A stretch of DNA of 64,000 nucleotides from Konateibacter massiliensis. Lineage in GTDB: Bacteria > Bacillota > Clostridia > Lachnospirales > Lachnospiraceae. The notes beneath the pieces were generated by a model. It did no database searches, was not told the DNA's origin, and worked only from the letters and a program-made list of their open reading frames with translations. Each line of letters begins with the position of its first letter. Position 1 is the stretch's first letter. This document shows positions 36,231 to 45,069 of the stretch, one piece after another. Where the stretch lies: contig NZ_LT860099.1 in assembly GCF_900184995.1 (NCBI RefSeq), forward strand, positions 1,765,931 through 1,829,930, written 5' to 3'. The translations under genes were made by a program, and so were the position numbers.

Positions 36231-36263
36231 CTAGGTTACCTCCTTTAAAATATGTGCAAAATA

Positions 36264-36518
36264 CTATTTTGCTCTTTCAATAACTTCAACAAGTCTCCAT
36301 CTCTTATCTTTAGATAATGGTCTTGTTTCTGCAATTCTTACTGTATCGCCAATGTTGCATGAGTTTTCCTCATCATGAGCCTTTAACTTAGAAGTTCTCT
36401 TCATGATCTTCTTGTAAAGAGGATGCTTAACATGATCTTCAACTGCTACAACAATTGTTTTATCCATTTTATTACTTACAACTTTTCCTGTACGGGTTTT
36501 TCTTAAATTTCTTTCCAC
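36264..36518 (-). CDS. rpsQ: 30S ribosomal protein S17
   Basis: This 84-residue OB-fold protein starts [20 protein letters not shown] and ends [20 protein letters not shown], typical of S17, an early 16S-binding protein. It follows rpmC by 41 nt. Confidence 0.97.
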   Translation of the reverse strand: MERNLRKTRTGKVVSNKMDKTIVVAVEDHVKHPLYKKIMKRTSKLKAHDEENSCNIGDTVRIAETRPLSKDKRWRLVEVIERAK

Positions 36519-36559
36519 AACATTAATCTCCTTTCGCCAAGATATATATCAACCAGTAA

Positions 36560-36769
36560 TTATTTAGACATCTCAGTGATGATAGTCTGAATTCTTGCGA
36601 TATTCTTTCTAACTTCTTTGATTCTGCTAGTATTATCTAACTGATTGGTTGCGTTCTGGAATCTTAAATTGAAAAGTTCCTTTTTAGCAGCTACTAATTC
36701 ATCGTTTAATTCTGCAGCTGATTTTGCTTTTAAACCTTCTACATACTTATTAATTTTCACTGTTATCAC
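36560..36769 (-). CDS. rpmC: 50S ribosomal protein L29
   Basis: This 69-residue helical protein shows the L29 pattern [20 protein letters not shown] and ends [15 protein letters not shown]29 lies at the tunnel exit, where trigger factor and SRP dock. Its start overlaps the end of rplP by 20 nt, implying coupled translation. Confidence 0.97.
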   Translation of the reverse strand: MITVKINKYVEGLKAKSAAELNDELVAAKKELFNLRFQNATNQLDNTSRIKEVRKNIARIQTIITEMSK

Positions 36770-37187
36770 CGCCTTCTAAGTCTGCGCGAGAAACTACTTT
36801 ACATCTACATGGTAACTTGTGAACTGCAAGACGTAATGCTTCTCTCGCAATTTCTTCAGAAACTCCTGAGATTTCAAACATTACACGGCCTGGCTTAACA
36901 ACTGCTACCCAGTATTCTAATGAGCCCTTACCGGAACCCATACGTGTTTCAGCTGGTTTTGTGGTTACTGGTTTATCTGGGAAAATCTTAATCCAAACCT
37001 TACCACCACGCTTGATATAACGAGTCATAGCAATACGCGCTGCTTCAATCTGGTTTGATCTGATCCAACATGGTTCTAAAGCGACAATACCGTATTCACC
37101 ATAGGAAATCACATTTCCTCTTAAGGCTTTACCTTTCATGCTTCCACGAAATTGTTTACGACGCTTTACTCTCTTTGGCATTAACAT
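36750..37187 (-). CDS. rplP: 50S ribosomal protein L16
   Basis: L16 lies near the peptidyl transferase centre and A-site tRNA. The 145-residue protein starts [20 protein letters not shown] and contains [20 protein letters not shown] and [19 protein letters not shown]. Its ATG overlaps the rpsC stop codon (TAATG), so translation is coupled. Confidence 0.98.
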   Translation of the reverse strand: MLMPKRVKRRKQFRGSMKGKALRGNVISYGEYGIVALEPCWIRSNQIEAARIAMTRYIKRGGKVWIKIFPDKPVTTKPAETRMGSGKGSLEYWVAVVKPGRVMFEISGVSEEIAREALRLAVHKLPCRCKVVSRADLEGGDNSEN

Positions 37188-37843
37188 TATTTATCGCTCC
37201 CTTCCCTATTTCCTTTAGTTGGAAGTACTTCGCCTTTGTAGATCCATACCTTTACGCCTAATTTGCCGTAAGTAGTATCTGCTTCTGCGAAACCATAATC
37301 AATATCTGCTCTCAAAGTCTGCAAAGGAATTGTTCCCTCACTATAAAACTCTGTACGTGCCATATCTGCTCCGCCAAGACGTCCTGAAACTGATGTCTTA
37401 ATACCTTTAACGCCAGCCTTCATTGTTCTTGACATAGAAGATTTCATTGCTCTTCTGAAAGAAACACGGTTCTCTAACTGTAATGCAATGTTTTCAGCTA
37501 CTAACTGAGCATCTTTGTCTGGTCTTTTTACTTCTTTGATGTCTACTACTAACTTCTTAGAAGTGAATTTCTGAACTTCTGCTTTAATCTTATCGATTTC
37601 AGCTCCGCCTTTACCGATTACAACACCTGGTTTTGCTGTGTAAATAATAACTTTTACTCTATCAGATGCTCTCTCAATTTCAATCTTAGCAACACCTGAG
37701 CTATATAATTTATTCTTAAGGTACTTTCTGATATTGTAGTCTTCTACTAAGTAGTCTGCAAAATCAGCTTCAGCGTACCATTTTGAGTCCCAATCCTTGA
37801 TAACGCCGACTCTTAAGCCATGAGGATTAACTTTCTGTCCCAT
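37187..37843 (-). CDS. rpsC: 30S ribosomal protein S3
   Basis: S3 lies at the mRNA entry site. The 218-residue protein starts [20 protein letters not shown], has the KH domain ([20 protein letters not shown]) and the C-terminal domain with [20 protein letters not shown]. It ends by overlapping the rplP start by one base. Confidence 0.98.
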   Translation of the reverse strand: MGQKVNPHGLRVGVIKDWDSKWYAEADFADYLVEDYNIRKYLKNKLYSSGVAKIEIERASDRVKVIIYTAKPGVVIGKGGAEIDKIKAEVQKFTSKKLVVDIKEVKRPDKDAQLVAENIALQLENRVSFRRAMKSSMSRTMKAGVKGIKTSVSGRLGGADMARTEFYSEGTIPLQTLRADIDYGFAEADTTYGKLGVKVWIYKGEVLPTKGNREGSDK

Positions 37844-37854
37844 TCTTTCCCTCC

Positions 37855-38244
37855 TTATCTTTCATTAAGCACGATAGTGATATGACTGATTCTCTTCTCA
37901 ATTCTGTATGCTCTACCCTGTGCTCTTGGTCTGATTCTCTTCATTGTAGGACCCTTTTCTGCATAACATTCTGCAACATAAAGGTTTTCTACATTCATTC
38001 CATTGTTGTTCTCAGCATTTGCAATCGCTGATTTTAATAATTTCTCTATTAAACTAGAAGCATATCTTGGATTGTAAGCAACAATACCAAGTGCTGTTGT
38101 AACGTCTTTGCCTCTGATGGCATCTAAAACAAAGCATGCTTTTTGAACAGATACTCTTGCATAAGATAATTTAGCTTTTGGTCTTGTATCTTTGTTGTTT
38201 GCATTTCTTTCTCTTTTTATTTGGGATCTATGTCCTTTTGCCAT
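37855..38244 (-). CDS. rplV: 50S ribosomal protein L22
   Basis: L22 lines the nascent peptide tunnel, and its loop mutations give macrolide resistance elsewhere. The 129-residue protein includes [20 protein letters not shown] and [21 protein letters not shown] start it at MAKGHRSQ (38244), where AGGAGG lies seven bases upstream; the longer frame reads through that site. The N-terminus ([20 protein letters not shown]) is longer than in Bacillus. Confidence 0.96.
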   Translation of the reverse strand: MAKGHRSQIKRERNANNKDTRPKAKLSYARVSVQKACFVLDAIRGKDVTTALGIVAYNPRYASSLIEKLLKSAIANAENNNGMNVENLYVAECYAEKGPTMKRIRPRAQGRAYRIEKRISHITIVLNER

Positions 38245-38273
38245 GATGAAACCTCCTTTCAAATTACATTTAT

Positions 38274-38555
38274 TTAACGAACGCCTGATCTTTTCTCGTC
38301 TTTTCCATGTCCTCTGTAAGTTCTGGTTGCAACAAACTCTCCGAGCTTGTGTCCAACCATATCCTCTGTAACATATACCGGCACATGTTTTCTTCCGTCA
38401 TGAACTGCTATTGTATGTCCAACCATCTGTGGGAAAATAGTAGAACGACGTGACCAAGTTTTAATAACTGACTTGTCGCCTTTTTCGTTCATTCCGTCTA
38501 TTTTTTTCAATAAACTTGCATCTGCAAATGGTCCTTTTTTAAGTGAGCGAGCCAT
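38274..38555 (-). CDS. rpsS: 30S ribosomal protein S19
   Basis: S19 lies in the 30S head and forms a bridge with S13. The 93-residue protein starts [20 protein letters not shown] and contains [20 protein letters not shown] and [21 protein letters not shown] precedes the ATG. Confidence 0.98.
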   Translation of the reverse strand: MARSLKKGPFADASLLKKIDGMNEKGDKSVIKTWSRRSTIFPQMVGHTIAVHDGRKHVPVYVTEDMVGHKLGEFVATRTYRGHGKDEKRSGVR

Positions 38556-38591
38556 AGGTTCTAACCTCCTTACGATTTCTACTTTTGGTTA

Positions 38592-39440
38592 CTATTTTGT
38601 ATTTAAAGTTTTACCGTCTCTTCTTCTTACGATTAACTTATTGGATGCTTTCTTTTTCTTTCTTGTCTTTAAGCCAAGAGCTGGTTTACCCCAAGGTGTA
38701 ACCGGACCTGAACGACCGATACCAGTTTTACCTTCACCACCACCGTGTGGATGGTCATTCGGGTTCATAACAGATCCACGAACTGTCGGCCTGAAGCCCA
38801 TGTGACGCTTACGTCCCGCTTTACCAATATTGATAAGGCTGTGGTCACCGTTTCCAATAACACCGATTGTAGCTTTACAAATGATTGGAACCATTCTCAT
38901 TTCACCTGATGGTAATCTAAGAGTAGCATACTTTCCTTCTTTCGCCATTAACTGAGCGCTAGTTCCAGCAGAACGTACTAACTGTCCGCCTTTACCTGGA
39001 TACATTTCAATATTGTGTATCTGTGTACCAACCGGGATATTTGATAATGGTAAGCAGTTACCTATTCTGATTTCTGCGTCTTCGCCGCTTACTACTTTCA
39101 TTCCGTCTGTTAAACCTTCCGGTGCCAAGATATATGCCTTTTCACCATCAGCATAGAAAATCAAAGCGATGTTTGCTGTTCTGTTTGGATCGTACTCGAT
39201 ACCAGCTACTGTACCAACAATTCCTTCTTTTCTTCTCTTAAAATCAATAATTCTATATTTTCTCTTTACACCGCCGCCACGATGTCTAACTGTAATTTTA
39301 CCCTGACTATTACGACCTGCTGTCTTACTCTTTGATGTAAGCAAGGATTTCTCTGGTGTACTCTTTGTAATTTCAGAGAAGTCTGAACCTGTCATATGTC
39401 TTCTGGAAGGTGTATATGGGTTGTATTTTTTAATACCCAT
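38592..39440 (-). CDS. rplB: 50S ribosomal protein L2
   Basis: L2 is needed for subunit joining and peptidyl transfer. The 282-residue protein starts [20 protein letters not shown], and the conserved C-terminal region reads [20 protein letters not shown] with the functionally important His. I start it at 39440, preceded by AAAGGAG; the frame is open 13 codons further without family match. Confidence 0.97.
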   Translation of the reverse strand: MGIKKYNPYTPSRRHMTGSDFSEITKSTPEKSLLTSKSKTAGRNSQGKITVRHRGGGVKRKYRIIDFKRRKEGIVGTVAGIEYDPNRTANIALIFYADGEKAYILAPEGLTDGMKVVSGEDAEIRIGNCLPLSNIPVGTQIHNIEMYPGKGGQLVRSAGTSAQLMAKEGKYATLRLPSGEMRMVPIICKATIGVIGNGDHSLINIGKAGRKRHMGFRPTVRGSVMNPNDHPHGGGEGKTGIGRSGPVTPWGKPALGLKTRKKKKASNKLIVRRRDGKTLNTK

Positions 39441-39511
39441 TTTAGTCACTCCTTTCAATTTCCGATTATTTGTTGTCACGCTTAATTTGCGTATAGTTTC
39501 CTAGATGATTT

Positions 39512-39811
39512 TTATAATCCTTCAAAAATCTCTATATCTGCACTTTCTGCAGTTAACTGAACGATTGCCTTCTTTGTTTTAGAAGTCTTACCAGATGTTT
39601 TACCTCTTCTTTTGGTCTTTCCATCCTGGTTCATCGTGTTTACACTCTTTACCTTTGTTCCTGCAAACATTTTTTCTACAGCTTCTTTAATCTGAGTCTT
39701 GTTAGCTTCCGGATGTACTAAGAAAGTATATTTCTTCGCTTCCATTCCCTGCATACTCTTCTCTGTAATAACTGGTTTGAGGATTACATCATAATATTGA
39801 ACACTTGCCAT
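39512..39811 (-). CDS. rplW: 50S ribosomal protein L23
   Basis: L23 is the docking site for trigger factor and SRP at the tunnel exit. The 99-residue protein contains [20 protein letters not shown] and [20 protein letters not shown]. Its start codon overlaps the end of rplD by one base, indicating coupled translation. Confidence 0.97.
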   Translation of the reverse strand: MASVQYYDVILKPVITEKSMQGMEAKKYTFLVHPEANKTQIKEAVEKMFAGTKVKSVNTMNQDGKTKRRGKTSGKTSKTKKAIVQLTAESADIEIFEGL

Positions 39812-40431
39812 TATGCATACACCTCCTCGATAGTAGCAACAGCAGCCTTTGTCAAAATAACTGTGTTATATTTCAAAATATCATATACATTGATTGTGTT
39901 TGTTAAAGCTGTCTGCACTGTAGGGATATTCTTAGCTGAAAGAACTACGTTTTTGTCGTTTTCATTTAAAACAACTAAAGCCTTTGATACTTTCAGGTTA
40001 TCCATTACAGCCTGGAATTTCTTTGTCTTGATTTCATCAAATTTGATTTCATCAACAACGATCAATTTGTTTTCATTTACTATTGAAGTCAAAGCTGACT
40101 GAAGAGCAATTCTCTTCTCCTTCTTATTCATCTTGAATGAATAATCTCTTGGAGTTGGTGCAAATACAACACCACCGCCAGTCCACTGTGGAGATCTTGT
40201 TGAACCCTGTCTTGCATGTCCAGTTCCCTTCTGTCTCCAAGGTTTTCTTCCGCCACCTGAAACTTCTGAGCGAGTTTTCGCCTTCTGTGTTCCCTGACGC
40301 TTATTTGCAAGCTGAAGAACTACTGCTCTGTGTAATAAATGTTCATTTACTTCAACACCGAACACAGCATCGTTAAGTTCAATTGTTCCAACTTCCTTGC
40401 CTTCCATATTGTAAACAGATACGTTTGCCAT
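39811..40431 (-). CDS. rplD: 50S ribosomal protein L4
   Basis: L4 has a globular domain and a long tunnel-lining loop ([20 protein letters not shown] then [20 protein letters not shown]). In E. coli it also represses the S10 operon by binding the mRNA leader. The 206-residue length is normal. It follows rplC by 28 nt with AGGAGG in place. Confidence 0.98.
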   Translation of the reverse strand: MANVSVYNMEGKEVGTIELNDAVFGVEVNEHLLHRAVVLQLANKRQGTQKAKTRSEVSGGGRKPWRQKGTGHARQGSTRSPQWTGGGVVFAPTPRDYSFKMNKKEKRIALQSALTSIVNENKLIVVDEIKFDEIKTKKFQAVMDNLKVSKALVVLNENDKNVVLSAKNIPTVQTALTNTINVYDILKYNTVILTKAAVATIEEVYA

Positions 40432-40459
40432 CTGTGTTTTCCTCCTTTCTTACCAAGCA

Positions 40460-41140
40460 TTAATTTGCTTTTACGGTCTCTTTAATTGTTACTAAAGATT
40501 TTTTAGGTCCAGGTACAGCACCCTTAACTAAAAGTAAGTTATTCTCTGTATCCACTCTTACAATTTCAAGATTCTGGATTGTAATCTTCTTGGATCCCAT
40601 GTGTCCTGGCATTTTCTTTCCCTTAAATACTTTACTCGGGTCAGAAGCAGCACCATTGGAACCTGCATGACGATGGAATTTAGAACCATGAGCCATAGGT
40701 CCTCTGGACTGTCCATGTCTCTTAATAGCACCCTGGAAGCCTTTACCCTTTGAAATTGCAGTAGCATCTACTTTATCTCCTGCTTCGAAAACGTCTGCTT
40801 TGATTTCGTCTGCAACTTTATACTCTGCTGCATTCTCAAGCTTGAACTCTCTGACAAATCTCTTGCTTGCCACACCAGCTTTTTCAAAGTGACCTTTTTC
40901 TGGCTTATTTACACCATGTCTGTTTCTGATTTCTTTCTTGCCGCTCTTGTCAACAACAGTTGCTTTTTCTTTCTTGTCAACAAAACCAACCTGCACTGCG
41001 CTGTATCCGTCGTTTTCAACTGTTTTAACCTGTGTAACTACACATGGTCCAGCCTGCAATACAGTTACCGGAATTAACACGCCATCTTCGTTGAAGATCT
41101 GAGTCATTCCTACTTTAGTCGCTAAAATAGCTTTTTTCAT
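40460..41140 (-). CDS. rplC: 50S ribosomal protein L3
   Basis: L3 binds near the 3' end of 23S rRNA and reaches the peptidyl transferase centre. The 226-residue protein starts [20 protein letters not shown], and its central loop reads [20 protein letters not shown] with [25 protein letters not shown] precedes the ATG. Confidence 0.98.
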   Translation of the reverse strand: MKKAILATKVGMTQIFNEDGVLIPVTVLQAGPCVVTQVKTVENDGYSAVQVGFVDKKEKATVVDKSGKKEIRNRHGVNKPEKGHFEKAGVASKRFVREFKLENAAEYKVADEIKADVFEAGDKVDATAISKGKGFQGAIKRHGQSRGPMAHGSKFHRHAGSNGAASDPSKVFKGKKMPGHMGSKKITIQNLEIVRVDTENNLLLVKGAVPGPKKSLVTIKETVKAN

Positions 41141-41168
41141 TTTCTTACCTCCTGTTTTCTCTACAGCG

Positions 41169-41186
41169 GATTACCGTTTGGTAATC
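41169..41186 (-). other. Hairpin in the rpsJ-rplC spacer
   Basis: GATTACC and GGTAATC form a perfect 7-bp stem with loop GTTT in the 112-nt spacer. A second imperfect stem involves GTTATATAAG near 41199 and CTTCTATATTAAC near 41221. No promoter is evident. Confidence 0.5.
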
Positions 41187-41252
41187 ATCCTAGAACAGTT
41201 ATATAAGTGGAACTTTCGTTGCTTCTATATTAACCCTTCAGGATACTTCGTC

Positions 41253-41570
41253 TTATTTTTGTTTCATTTTGATATCGATATAAACACCAGCCGGCATTTC
41301 CAATCTGGATAATGCATCAACCGTCTTCTGAGTAGGTGTTACAATATCGATAAGTCTCTTATGAGTTCTCTGCTCGAACTGCTCTCTGGAATCTTTGTAC
41401 TTGTGAACCGCTCTAAGAATAGTTACTACTTCCTTCTTAGTAGGTAATGGTACAGGTCCACTCACCTGAGATCCGTTCTTCTTCACAGTTTCGATGATCT
41501 TTTTAGCTGACTGATCGATTAGCTGATGATCATAAGCCTTCAATGTGATTCTCATTACTTGACTTGCCAT
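41253..41570 (-). CDS. rpsJ: 30S ribosomal protein S10
   Basis: S10 is a 30S head protein and also the NusE antitermination factor. The 105-residue protein starts [20 protein letters not shown] and has [20 protein letters not shown] and the RTHKRLIDI segment. It is the first gene of the operon, downstream of a strong promoter and a structured leader of about 225 nt. GGAGG lies about a dozen bases upstream of the ATG. Confidence 0.98.
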   Translation of the reverse strand: MASQVMRITLKAYDHQLIDQSAKKIIETVKKNGSQVSGPVPLPTKKEVVTILRAVHKYKDSREQFEQRTHKRLIDIVTPTQKTVDALSRLEMPAGVYIDIKMKQK

Positions 41571-41796
41571 AAAAAAAGTCGCCTCCTTTTCGCACTTAAT
41601 TAATCGAAGTACGACAAGCGGTGACTGTACACTCTTCCGTGTGTATCGCGAGATACATGCACGTTGTTTCCATATTGAATGGACAATTTAGATTATACAG
41701 TGACTTGTCGCCAGTTTCTTAACTTGACATTCGCTCCACGGAAAACCTGCCCCAAAGGCAGCAACCTCACGCTTCAACGCTATCAATGTCACAACA
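41571..41796 (-). promoter_or_regulatory. Structured mRNA leader of the S10 operon
   Basis: The leader folds by several complementary segments: CGACAAG (41612-41618) with CTTGTCG (41704-41710), CTGTA (41625-41629) with TACAG (41696-41700), and an inner hairpin TGTATC/GATACA (41642-41657). Upstream on the transcript, CTGCC-TTTGG-GGCAG forms another hairpin (near 41746-41761). In E. coli the S10 leader is the site of L4 autoregulation; a similar role here is inferred from position and structure only. Confidence 0.55.
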
Positions 41797-41802
41797 TTAC
41801 AT

Positions 41803-41831
41803 AGTATACACGAAACAAAACCCATTTGCAA
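41803..41831 (-). promoter_or_regulatory. Main promoter of the S10-spc-alpha operon
   Basis: On the minus strand, TTGCAA (41826-41831) and TATACT (41803-41808) are spaced by 17 nt. A run of A/T bases immediately upstream resembles an UP element. Transcription should start near 41796. Confidence 0.85.
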
Positions 41832-41862
41832 GGTTTTTTTTATAAAATTTTCGATACAATAA

Positions 41863-41991
41863 AGCCATGCAAAAATTTTACCTAATCGGTGCGTGGGAGC
41901 TCGCTCACAAAGCACCAATTAGGTAAATATTTTTATAGGGCGCAGCCCGAAATGAATAATTTGACGCAGTCAAATTATGAATTGCATGGCT
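41863..41991. repeat. 129-nt cloverleaf-like inverted-repeat element
   Basis: AGCCATGCAA (41863-41872) and TTGCATGGCT (41982-41991) are exact inverted copies that enclose three consecutive hairpins. The first pairs TTTACCTAATCGGTGC (41877-41892) with GCACCAATTAGGTAAA (41912-41927), 15 of 16 pairs, with a further small stem inside. The second is GGGC-GCA-GCCC (41938-41948). The third is ATAATTTGAC-GCA-GTCAAATTAT (41956-41978). The element lies just upstream of the S10 promoter and downstream of a minus-strand membrane-protein gene, so it could also end that transcript. No target-site duplication was seen. Confidence 0.65.
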
Positions 41992-42058
41992 GGACTACAA
42001 CATTGCATCCCCAGATCATAAATCACATAACCAAGCCATCCATTCCACGACCACCCCT

Positions 42059-42616
42059 CTACTCCTCCGGCTCAATAAACCGATCATCCACCTTATAAAG
42101 CTTACCTACCGCTTTAAAAATCGCAACAAACCCTTCCCCACGCTTTGTAAGCCGATAGCTGTCACCGTCCTGCGTAATATTCCCTGATTCTATCTGCTCC
42201 CAAAACCTGCGATCAAGCATCTCATACTTTTCAACAAACACTTCCTGAAATACCCCATCCAACTCTTCCTCGCTATAACTTCTATCCTCCTGCTCCAAAT
42301 AAGACAACAAAAAAACAGAAAGAGAACGGTCAAGTGATACCACCACCAACGAAAGCCATACCATATTAATACTTATAAATAGTACAAAAGAAATAAAAAT
42401 ATCCTTATAATCAAAGACTGCCTTCTTCCAAAAATGCTTTAAAAGCAACTCCGCCCCAAGCAGGACAATTCCTGTAATAATCAGAATAAAAATGGTCTTA
42501 TAAAAATAAACTTCAATAAAGTCAAACACGCCGATTTGTATCACCGCGATATATAGCAACCAGCCAAGTAAAAATGCCGTTGCCTGAAACAATATAAATT
42601 CCATTAGCTTTTTCAT
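42059..42616 (-). CDS. Membrane protein of unknown function
   Basis: I do not recognise a named family. The 185-residue protein has four predicted membrane helices in the first 110 residues (about 8-28, 38-58, 65-75 weak and 78-102). A hydrophilic C-terminal part (111-185) follows, resembling a small winged-helix-like fold (GDSYRLTKRGEGFVAIFKAV), perhaps cytoplasmic. It follows the GT39-like gene by 5 nt in the same direction and is probably co-expressed with it, so a role with that glycosyltransferase is possible. Confidence 0.65.
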   Translation of the reverse strand: MKKLMEFILFQATAFLLGWLLYIAVIQIGVFDFIEVYFYKTIFILIITGIVLLGAELLLKHFWKKAVFDYKDIFISFVLFISINMVWLSLVVVSLDRSLSVFLLSYLEQEDRSYSEEELDGVFQEVFVEKYEMLDRRFWEQIESGNITQDGDSYRLTKRGEGFVAIFKAVGKLYKVDDRFIEPEE

Positions 42617-42621
42617 CTATA

Positions 42622-44184
42622 TCACTCTTTCTCTTTACAGGCAACAATAAAGTTTTCAAATTCCGTTATCGTATAGCCTTGTTTTTCAAAATAATCCTGC
42701 TCACCAATCCCCCATATATAAACCTTATCGTCTGACAGTGCAGGCAGAGTTTCCTTCTCCTGAAACTCAAACTGTCCAAAGGATGAAGTCTCCAGCCAGA
42801 TTGCCGGGTAATTCGTATAAACAACGGTATCAACATATTCCGGTGCAGGAATTTGGGAGGCAAACATCACCTGAGAATGAAATGCCTTATCCGTTACACA
42901 TATCGTATTTTCCGTAAGCTCCATCGCATATTGAACCGCTTGCGTAATCCCCCCATTAAACTCTTTTGAGATTTCTTCCTGATAGCTTGTGTAATAGGCA
43001 TGTTCAAAAAATCCGAAGCCCACAAGATAAATCAATACAATCACATAAATCAAACGAGGCGTTATATATTGGCATAGCTTATAAATTCCGATTCCCGCGA
43101 ATGCAATCGCCGGTATATGAAGTAAATTCAACTTATTGATATCACATTTATCCACGACAAGTGCGGCAAAACTTCCTATTATAAATTGAAACACGAAAAA
43201 TCCAAACGGATTATAAATCTTATTTTTGAAACTCGTCACAAAGCACCATATAGAATAGAACATTCCCACAAAAACAAATACCAGTCCGAATTTATAGTGA
43301 AGCCCAAATCCCGGAACCGTATTCCATATGTTTCCGTCGTCCTGTAAAAACATCACCTTATAATAGGTATAAAGCTTTCCCATAAAACCGCCGGATGCCA
43401 ACTCTCCGCTTCTAAAGTAAGCCACCTTCGGAATAGACAAAAATCCTGTTTTTATCTCCGAAATAAATCCGTAATTTACCAGTAAAAAGAGTAACAGCGG
43501 AAGTGCGAACAAAAATACAAGAAATGCCGAAGCTACACTTACAAAAGAAAGGTGTATCTTCTTATAATATATGGCGTAGCCTACCTGAAAGAGTAAAATA
43601 AACGGAAGCAGCGTCCATAAAAATGCATAACAATATAATGACAAACCGTAAAAAACGGCTGACCATAATAAATATCGTTCTTTTTCAAGTCCCAAGACAA
43701 AGAAATACAGTCCAAACAGTAAAAATGCCGGCGTTGTTGCGGAATCAAGTCCCCACCTAGTCATCACGATGTGCCAAGGGCTGATTGCAAATAAAAGCAA
43801 TGTAATCAATGCAATCTTATCATTCGTCACCTTCTTCATCAAAAGATATAAAACAAAAAGCGATAAGATACCCAAAATAGCCTGTGACAGACGGATTGTC
43901 CACATATTCAAGCCAAACAGCTTAATCCATGGAATACTGAGCCAGCTATACAGCGCACTCATCCCACTTCCCCATGTCGTATTGTATACAGGGAAGTGGT
44001 AGCCAAAGCAATCAATTCCATAATTCGCCAGAGAGTAGGCGTCATAAGCACTAAACGCCTCGTCCTGTGAAACTCCTCCCGGATAACTACCCAGGTAAAG
44101 GAGTCTTGCCAGACTCCCTATTATCATCAATGCTATCACAACAACAGATTGATGTTCCTTTATTAATTTATTTATCTTTTCCAT
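42622..44184 (-). CDS. GT39/ArnT-like membrane glycosyltransferase
   Basis: This 520-residue protein has about 11-12 membrane helices and the GT-C pattern: an acidic motif in the first external loop (GGVSQDEAFSAYDAYSLANY) and the positive-inside PWHIVMTRWGLDSA loop. A short C-terminal extracytoplasmic domain follows. Such enzymes move sugars from polyprenyl-phosphate carriers to proteins or lipids on the outer face of the membrane. I start it at MEKINKLIKEHQ (44184); the longer frame overlaps the methyltransferase gene by 71 nt and adds a non-hydrophobic tail. The ribosome site (AAAGAG) is weak. Substrate unknown. Confidence 0.75.
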   Translation of the reverse strand: MEKINKLIKEHQSVVVIALMIIGSLARLLYLGSYPGGVSQDEAFSAYDAYSLANYGIDCFGYHFPVYNTTWGSGMSALYSWLSIPWIKLFGLNMWTIRLSQAILGILSLFVLYLLMKKVTNDKIALITLLLFAISPWHIVMTRWGLDSATTPAFLLFGLYFFVLGLEKERYLLWSAVFYGLSLYCYAFLWTLLPFILLFQVGYAIYYKKIHLSFVSVASAFLVFLFALPLLLFLLVNYGFISEIKTGFLSIPKVAYFRSGELASGGFMGKLYTYYKVMFLQDDGNIWNTVPGFGLHYKFGLVFVFVGMFYSIWCFVTSFKNKIYNPFGFFVFQFIIGSFAALVVDKCDINKLNLLHIPAIAFAGIGIYKLCQYITPRLIYVIVLIYLVGFGFFEHAYYTSYQEEISKEFNGGITQAVQYAMELTENTICVTDKAFHSQVMFASQIPAPEYVDTVVYTNYPAIWLETSSFGQFEFQEKETLPALSDDKVYIWGIGEQDYFEKQGYTITEFENFIVACKEKE

Positions 44185-44203
44185 ATTTTTCTCTTTACAA
44201 TCT

Positions 44204-45064
44204 TTATTCTGCTTCCCAACGTCCTGATGCACCGCACGGAAGAACCAGACCGCTCTCCGTGACAGGCAGTCCAACCTCCTGTGAATCTACATGACCATGA
44301 AACTTTTTAAGTTCCACCGCAAGCATATAGGTCAACACCGCAGGCGCCAGTCCCGTTGTATAGGAATTAATCAGGAAAAATAGAGGCTTATCAGAAAGTA
44401 CCTGTGCGCACAGTTTCACAAGAGGGTGAATGGCATCTTCAATTTTCCATATCTCCCCTTTCGGACCTCTGCCGTAGGAAGGAGGATCCATGATAATCGC
44501 ATCATATTGATTGCCCCTTCGGATTTCTCTCTCCACAAACTTTACACAGTCATCCACAATCCAACGGATCGGTGCTTCACCAAGTCCTGACGAAGCGGCA
44601 TTTTCCTTTGCCCAGGAAACCATTCCCTTGGAGGCGTCCACATGAGTAACAGTAGCACCTGCTTTCGCCGCCGCAAGAGTGGCTCCTCCCGTATAGGCAA
44701 ATAGATTGAGCACCTTAATCGGGCGATTTGCATTTCTTATTTTTTCACCAAACCAATCCCAGTTGGCTGCCTGCTCTGGAAATAAACCTGTATGTTTAAA
44801 GCTAAACGGTTTCAGATTAAAAGTAAGTCCCTTGTAACCAATTGTCCACTGCTGCGGAAGGTCAAAGAACTCCCATTCCCCGCCGCCCTTGGCACTTCGA
44901 TGGTAATGTCCGTTTTTCTTCTTCCAGCCCTTGTTCGCCTTCGGGGTATCCCATATTACCTGCGGGTCCGGGCGGACTAAGATATATTTTCCCCATCTCT
45001 CCAATTTTTCTCCGCTTGCGGTGTCTATTACTTCATAATCTTTCCAACCGTCTGCAATCCACAT
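44204..45064 (-). CDS. Class I SAM-dependent methyltransferase, RlmI/RlmK-like
   Basis: This 286-residue protein has the SAM-binding motif VLNLFAYTGGATLAAAKAGA, the acidic VDASKGMVSWAKENA and the catalytic-type motif IIMDPPSYGRGPKGEIWKIE, seen in 23S rRNA cytosine-5 methyltransferases such as RlmI and in the N-terminal region of related RNA methyltransferases. It lacks the PUA domain of full-length RlmI. The likely substrate is rRNA, but this is inferred from family. It lies between ctpA and the GT39-like gene with short gaps. Confidence 0.8.
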   Translation of the reverse strand: MWIADGWKDYEVIDTASGEKLERWGKYILVRPDPQVIWDTPKANKGWKKKNGHYHRSAKGGGEWEFFDLPQQWTIGYKGLTFNLKPFSFKHTGLFPEQAANWDWFGEKIRNANRPIKVLNLFAYTGGATLAAAKAGATVTHVDASKGMVSWAKENAASSGLGEAPIRWIVDDCVKFVEREIRRGNQYDAIIMDPPSYGRGPKGEIWKIEDAIHPLVKLCAQVLSDKPLFFLINSYTTGLAPAVLTYMLAVELKKFHGHVDSQEVGLPVTESGLVLPCGASGRWEAE

Positions 45065-45069
45065 ATCTG

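Noticed and set aside
41688-41918. Minus-strand 76-codon frame across the S10 promoter and leader
   Set aside because: It runs through the -10 and -35 boxes, lacks a good ribosome site and resembles no known protein.
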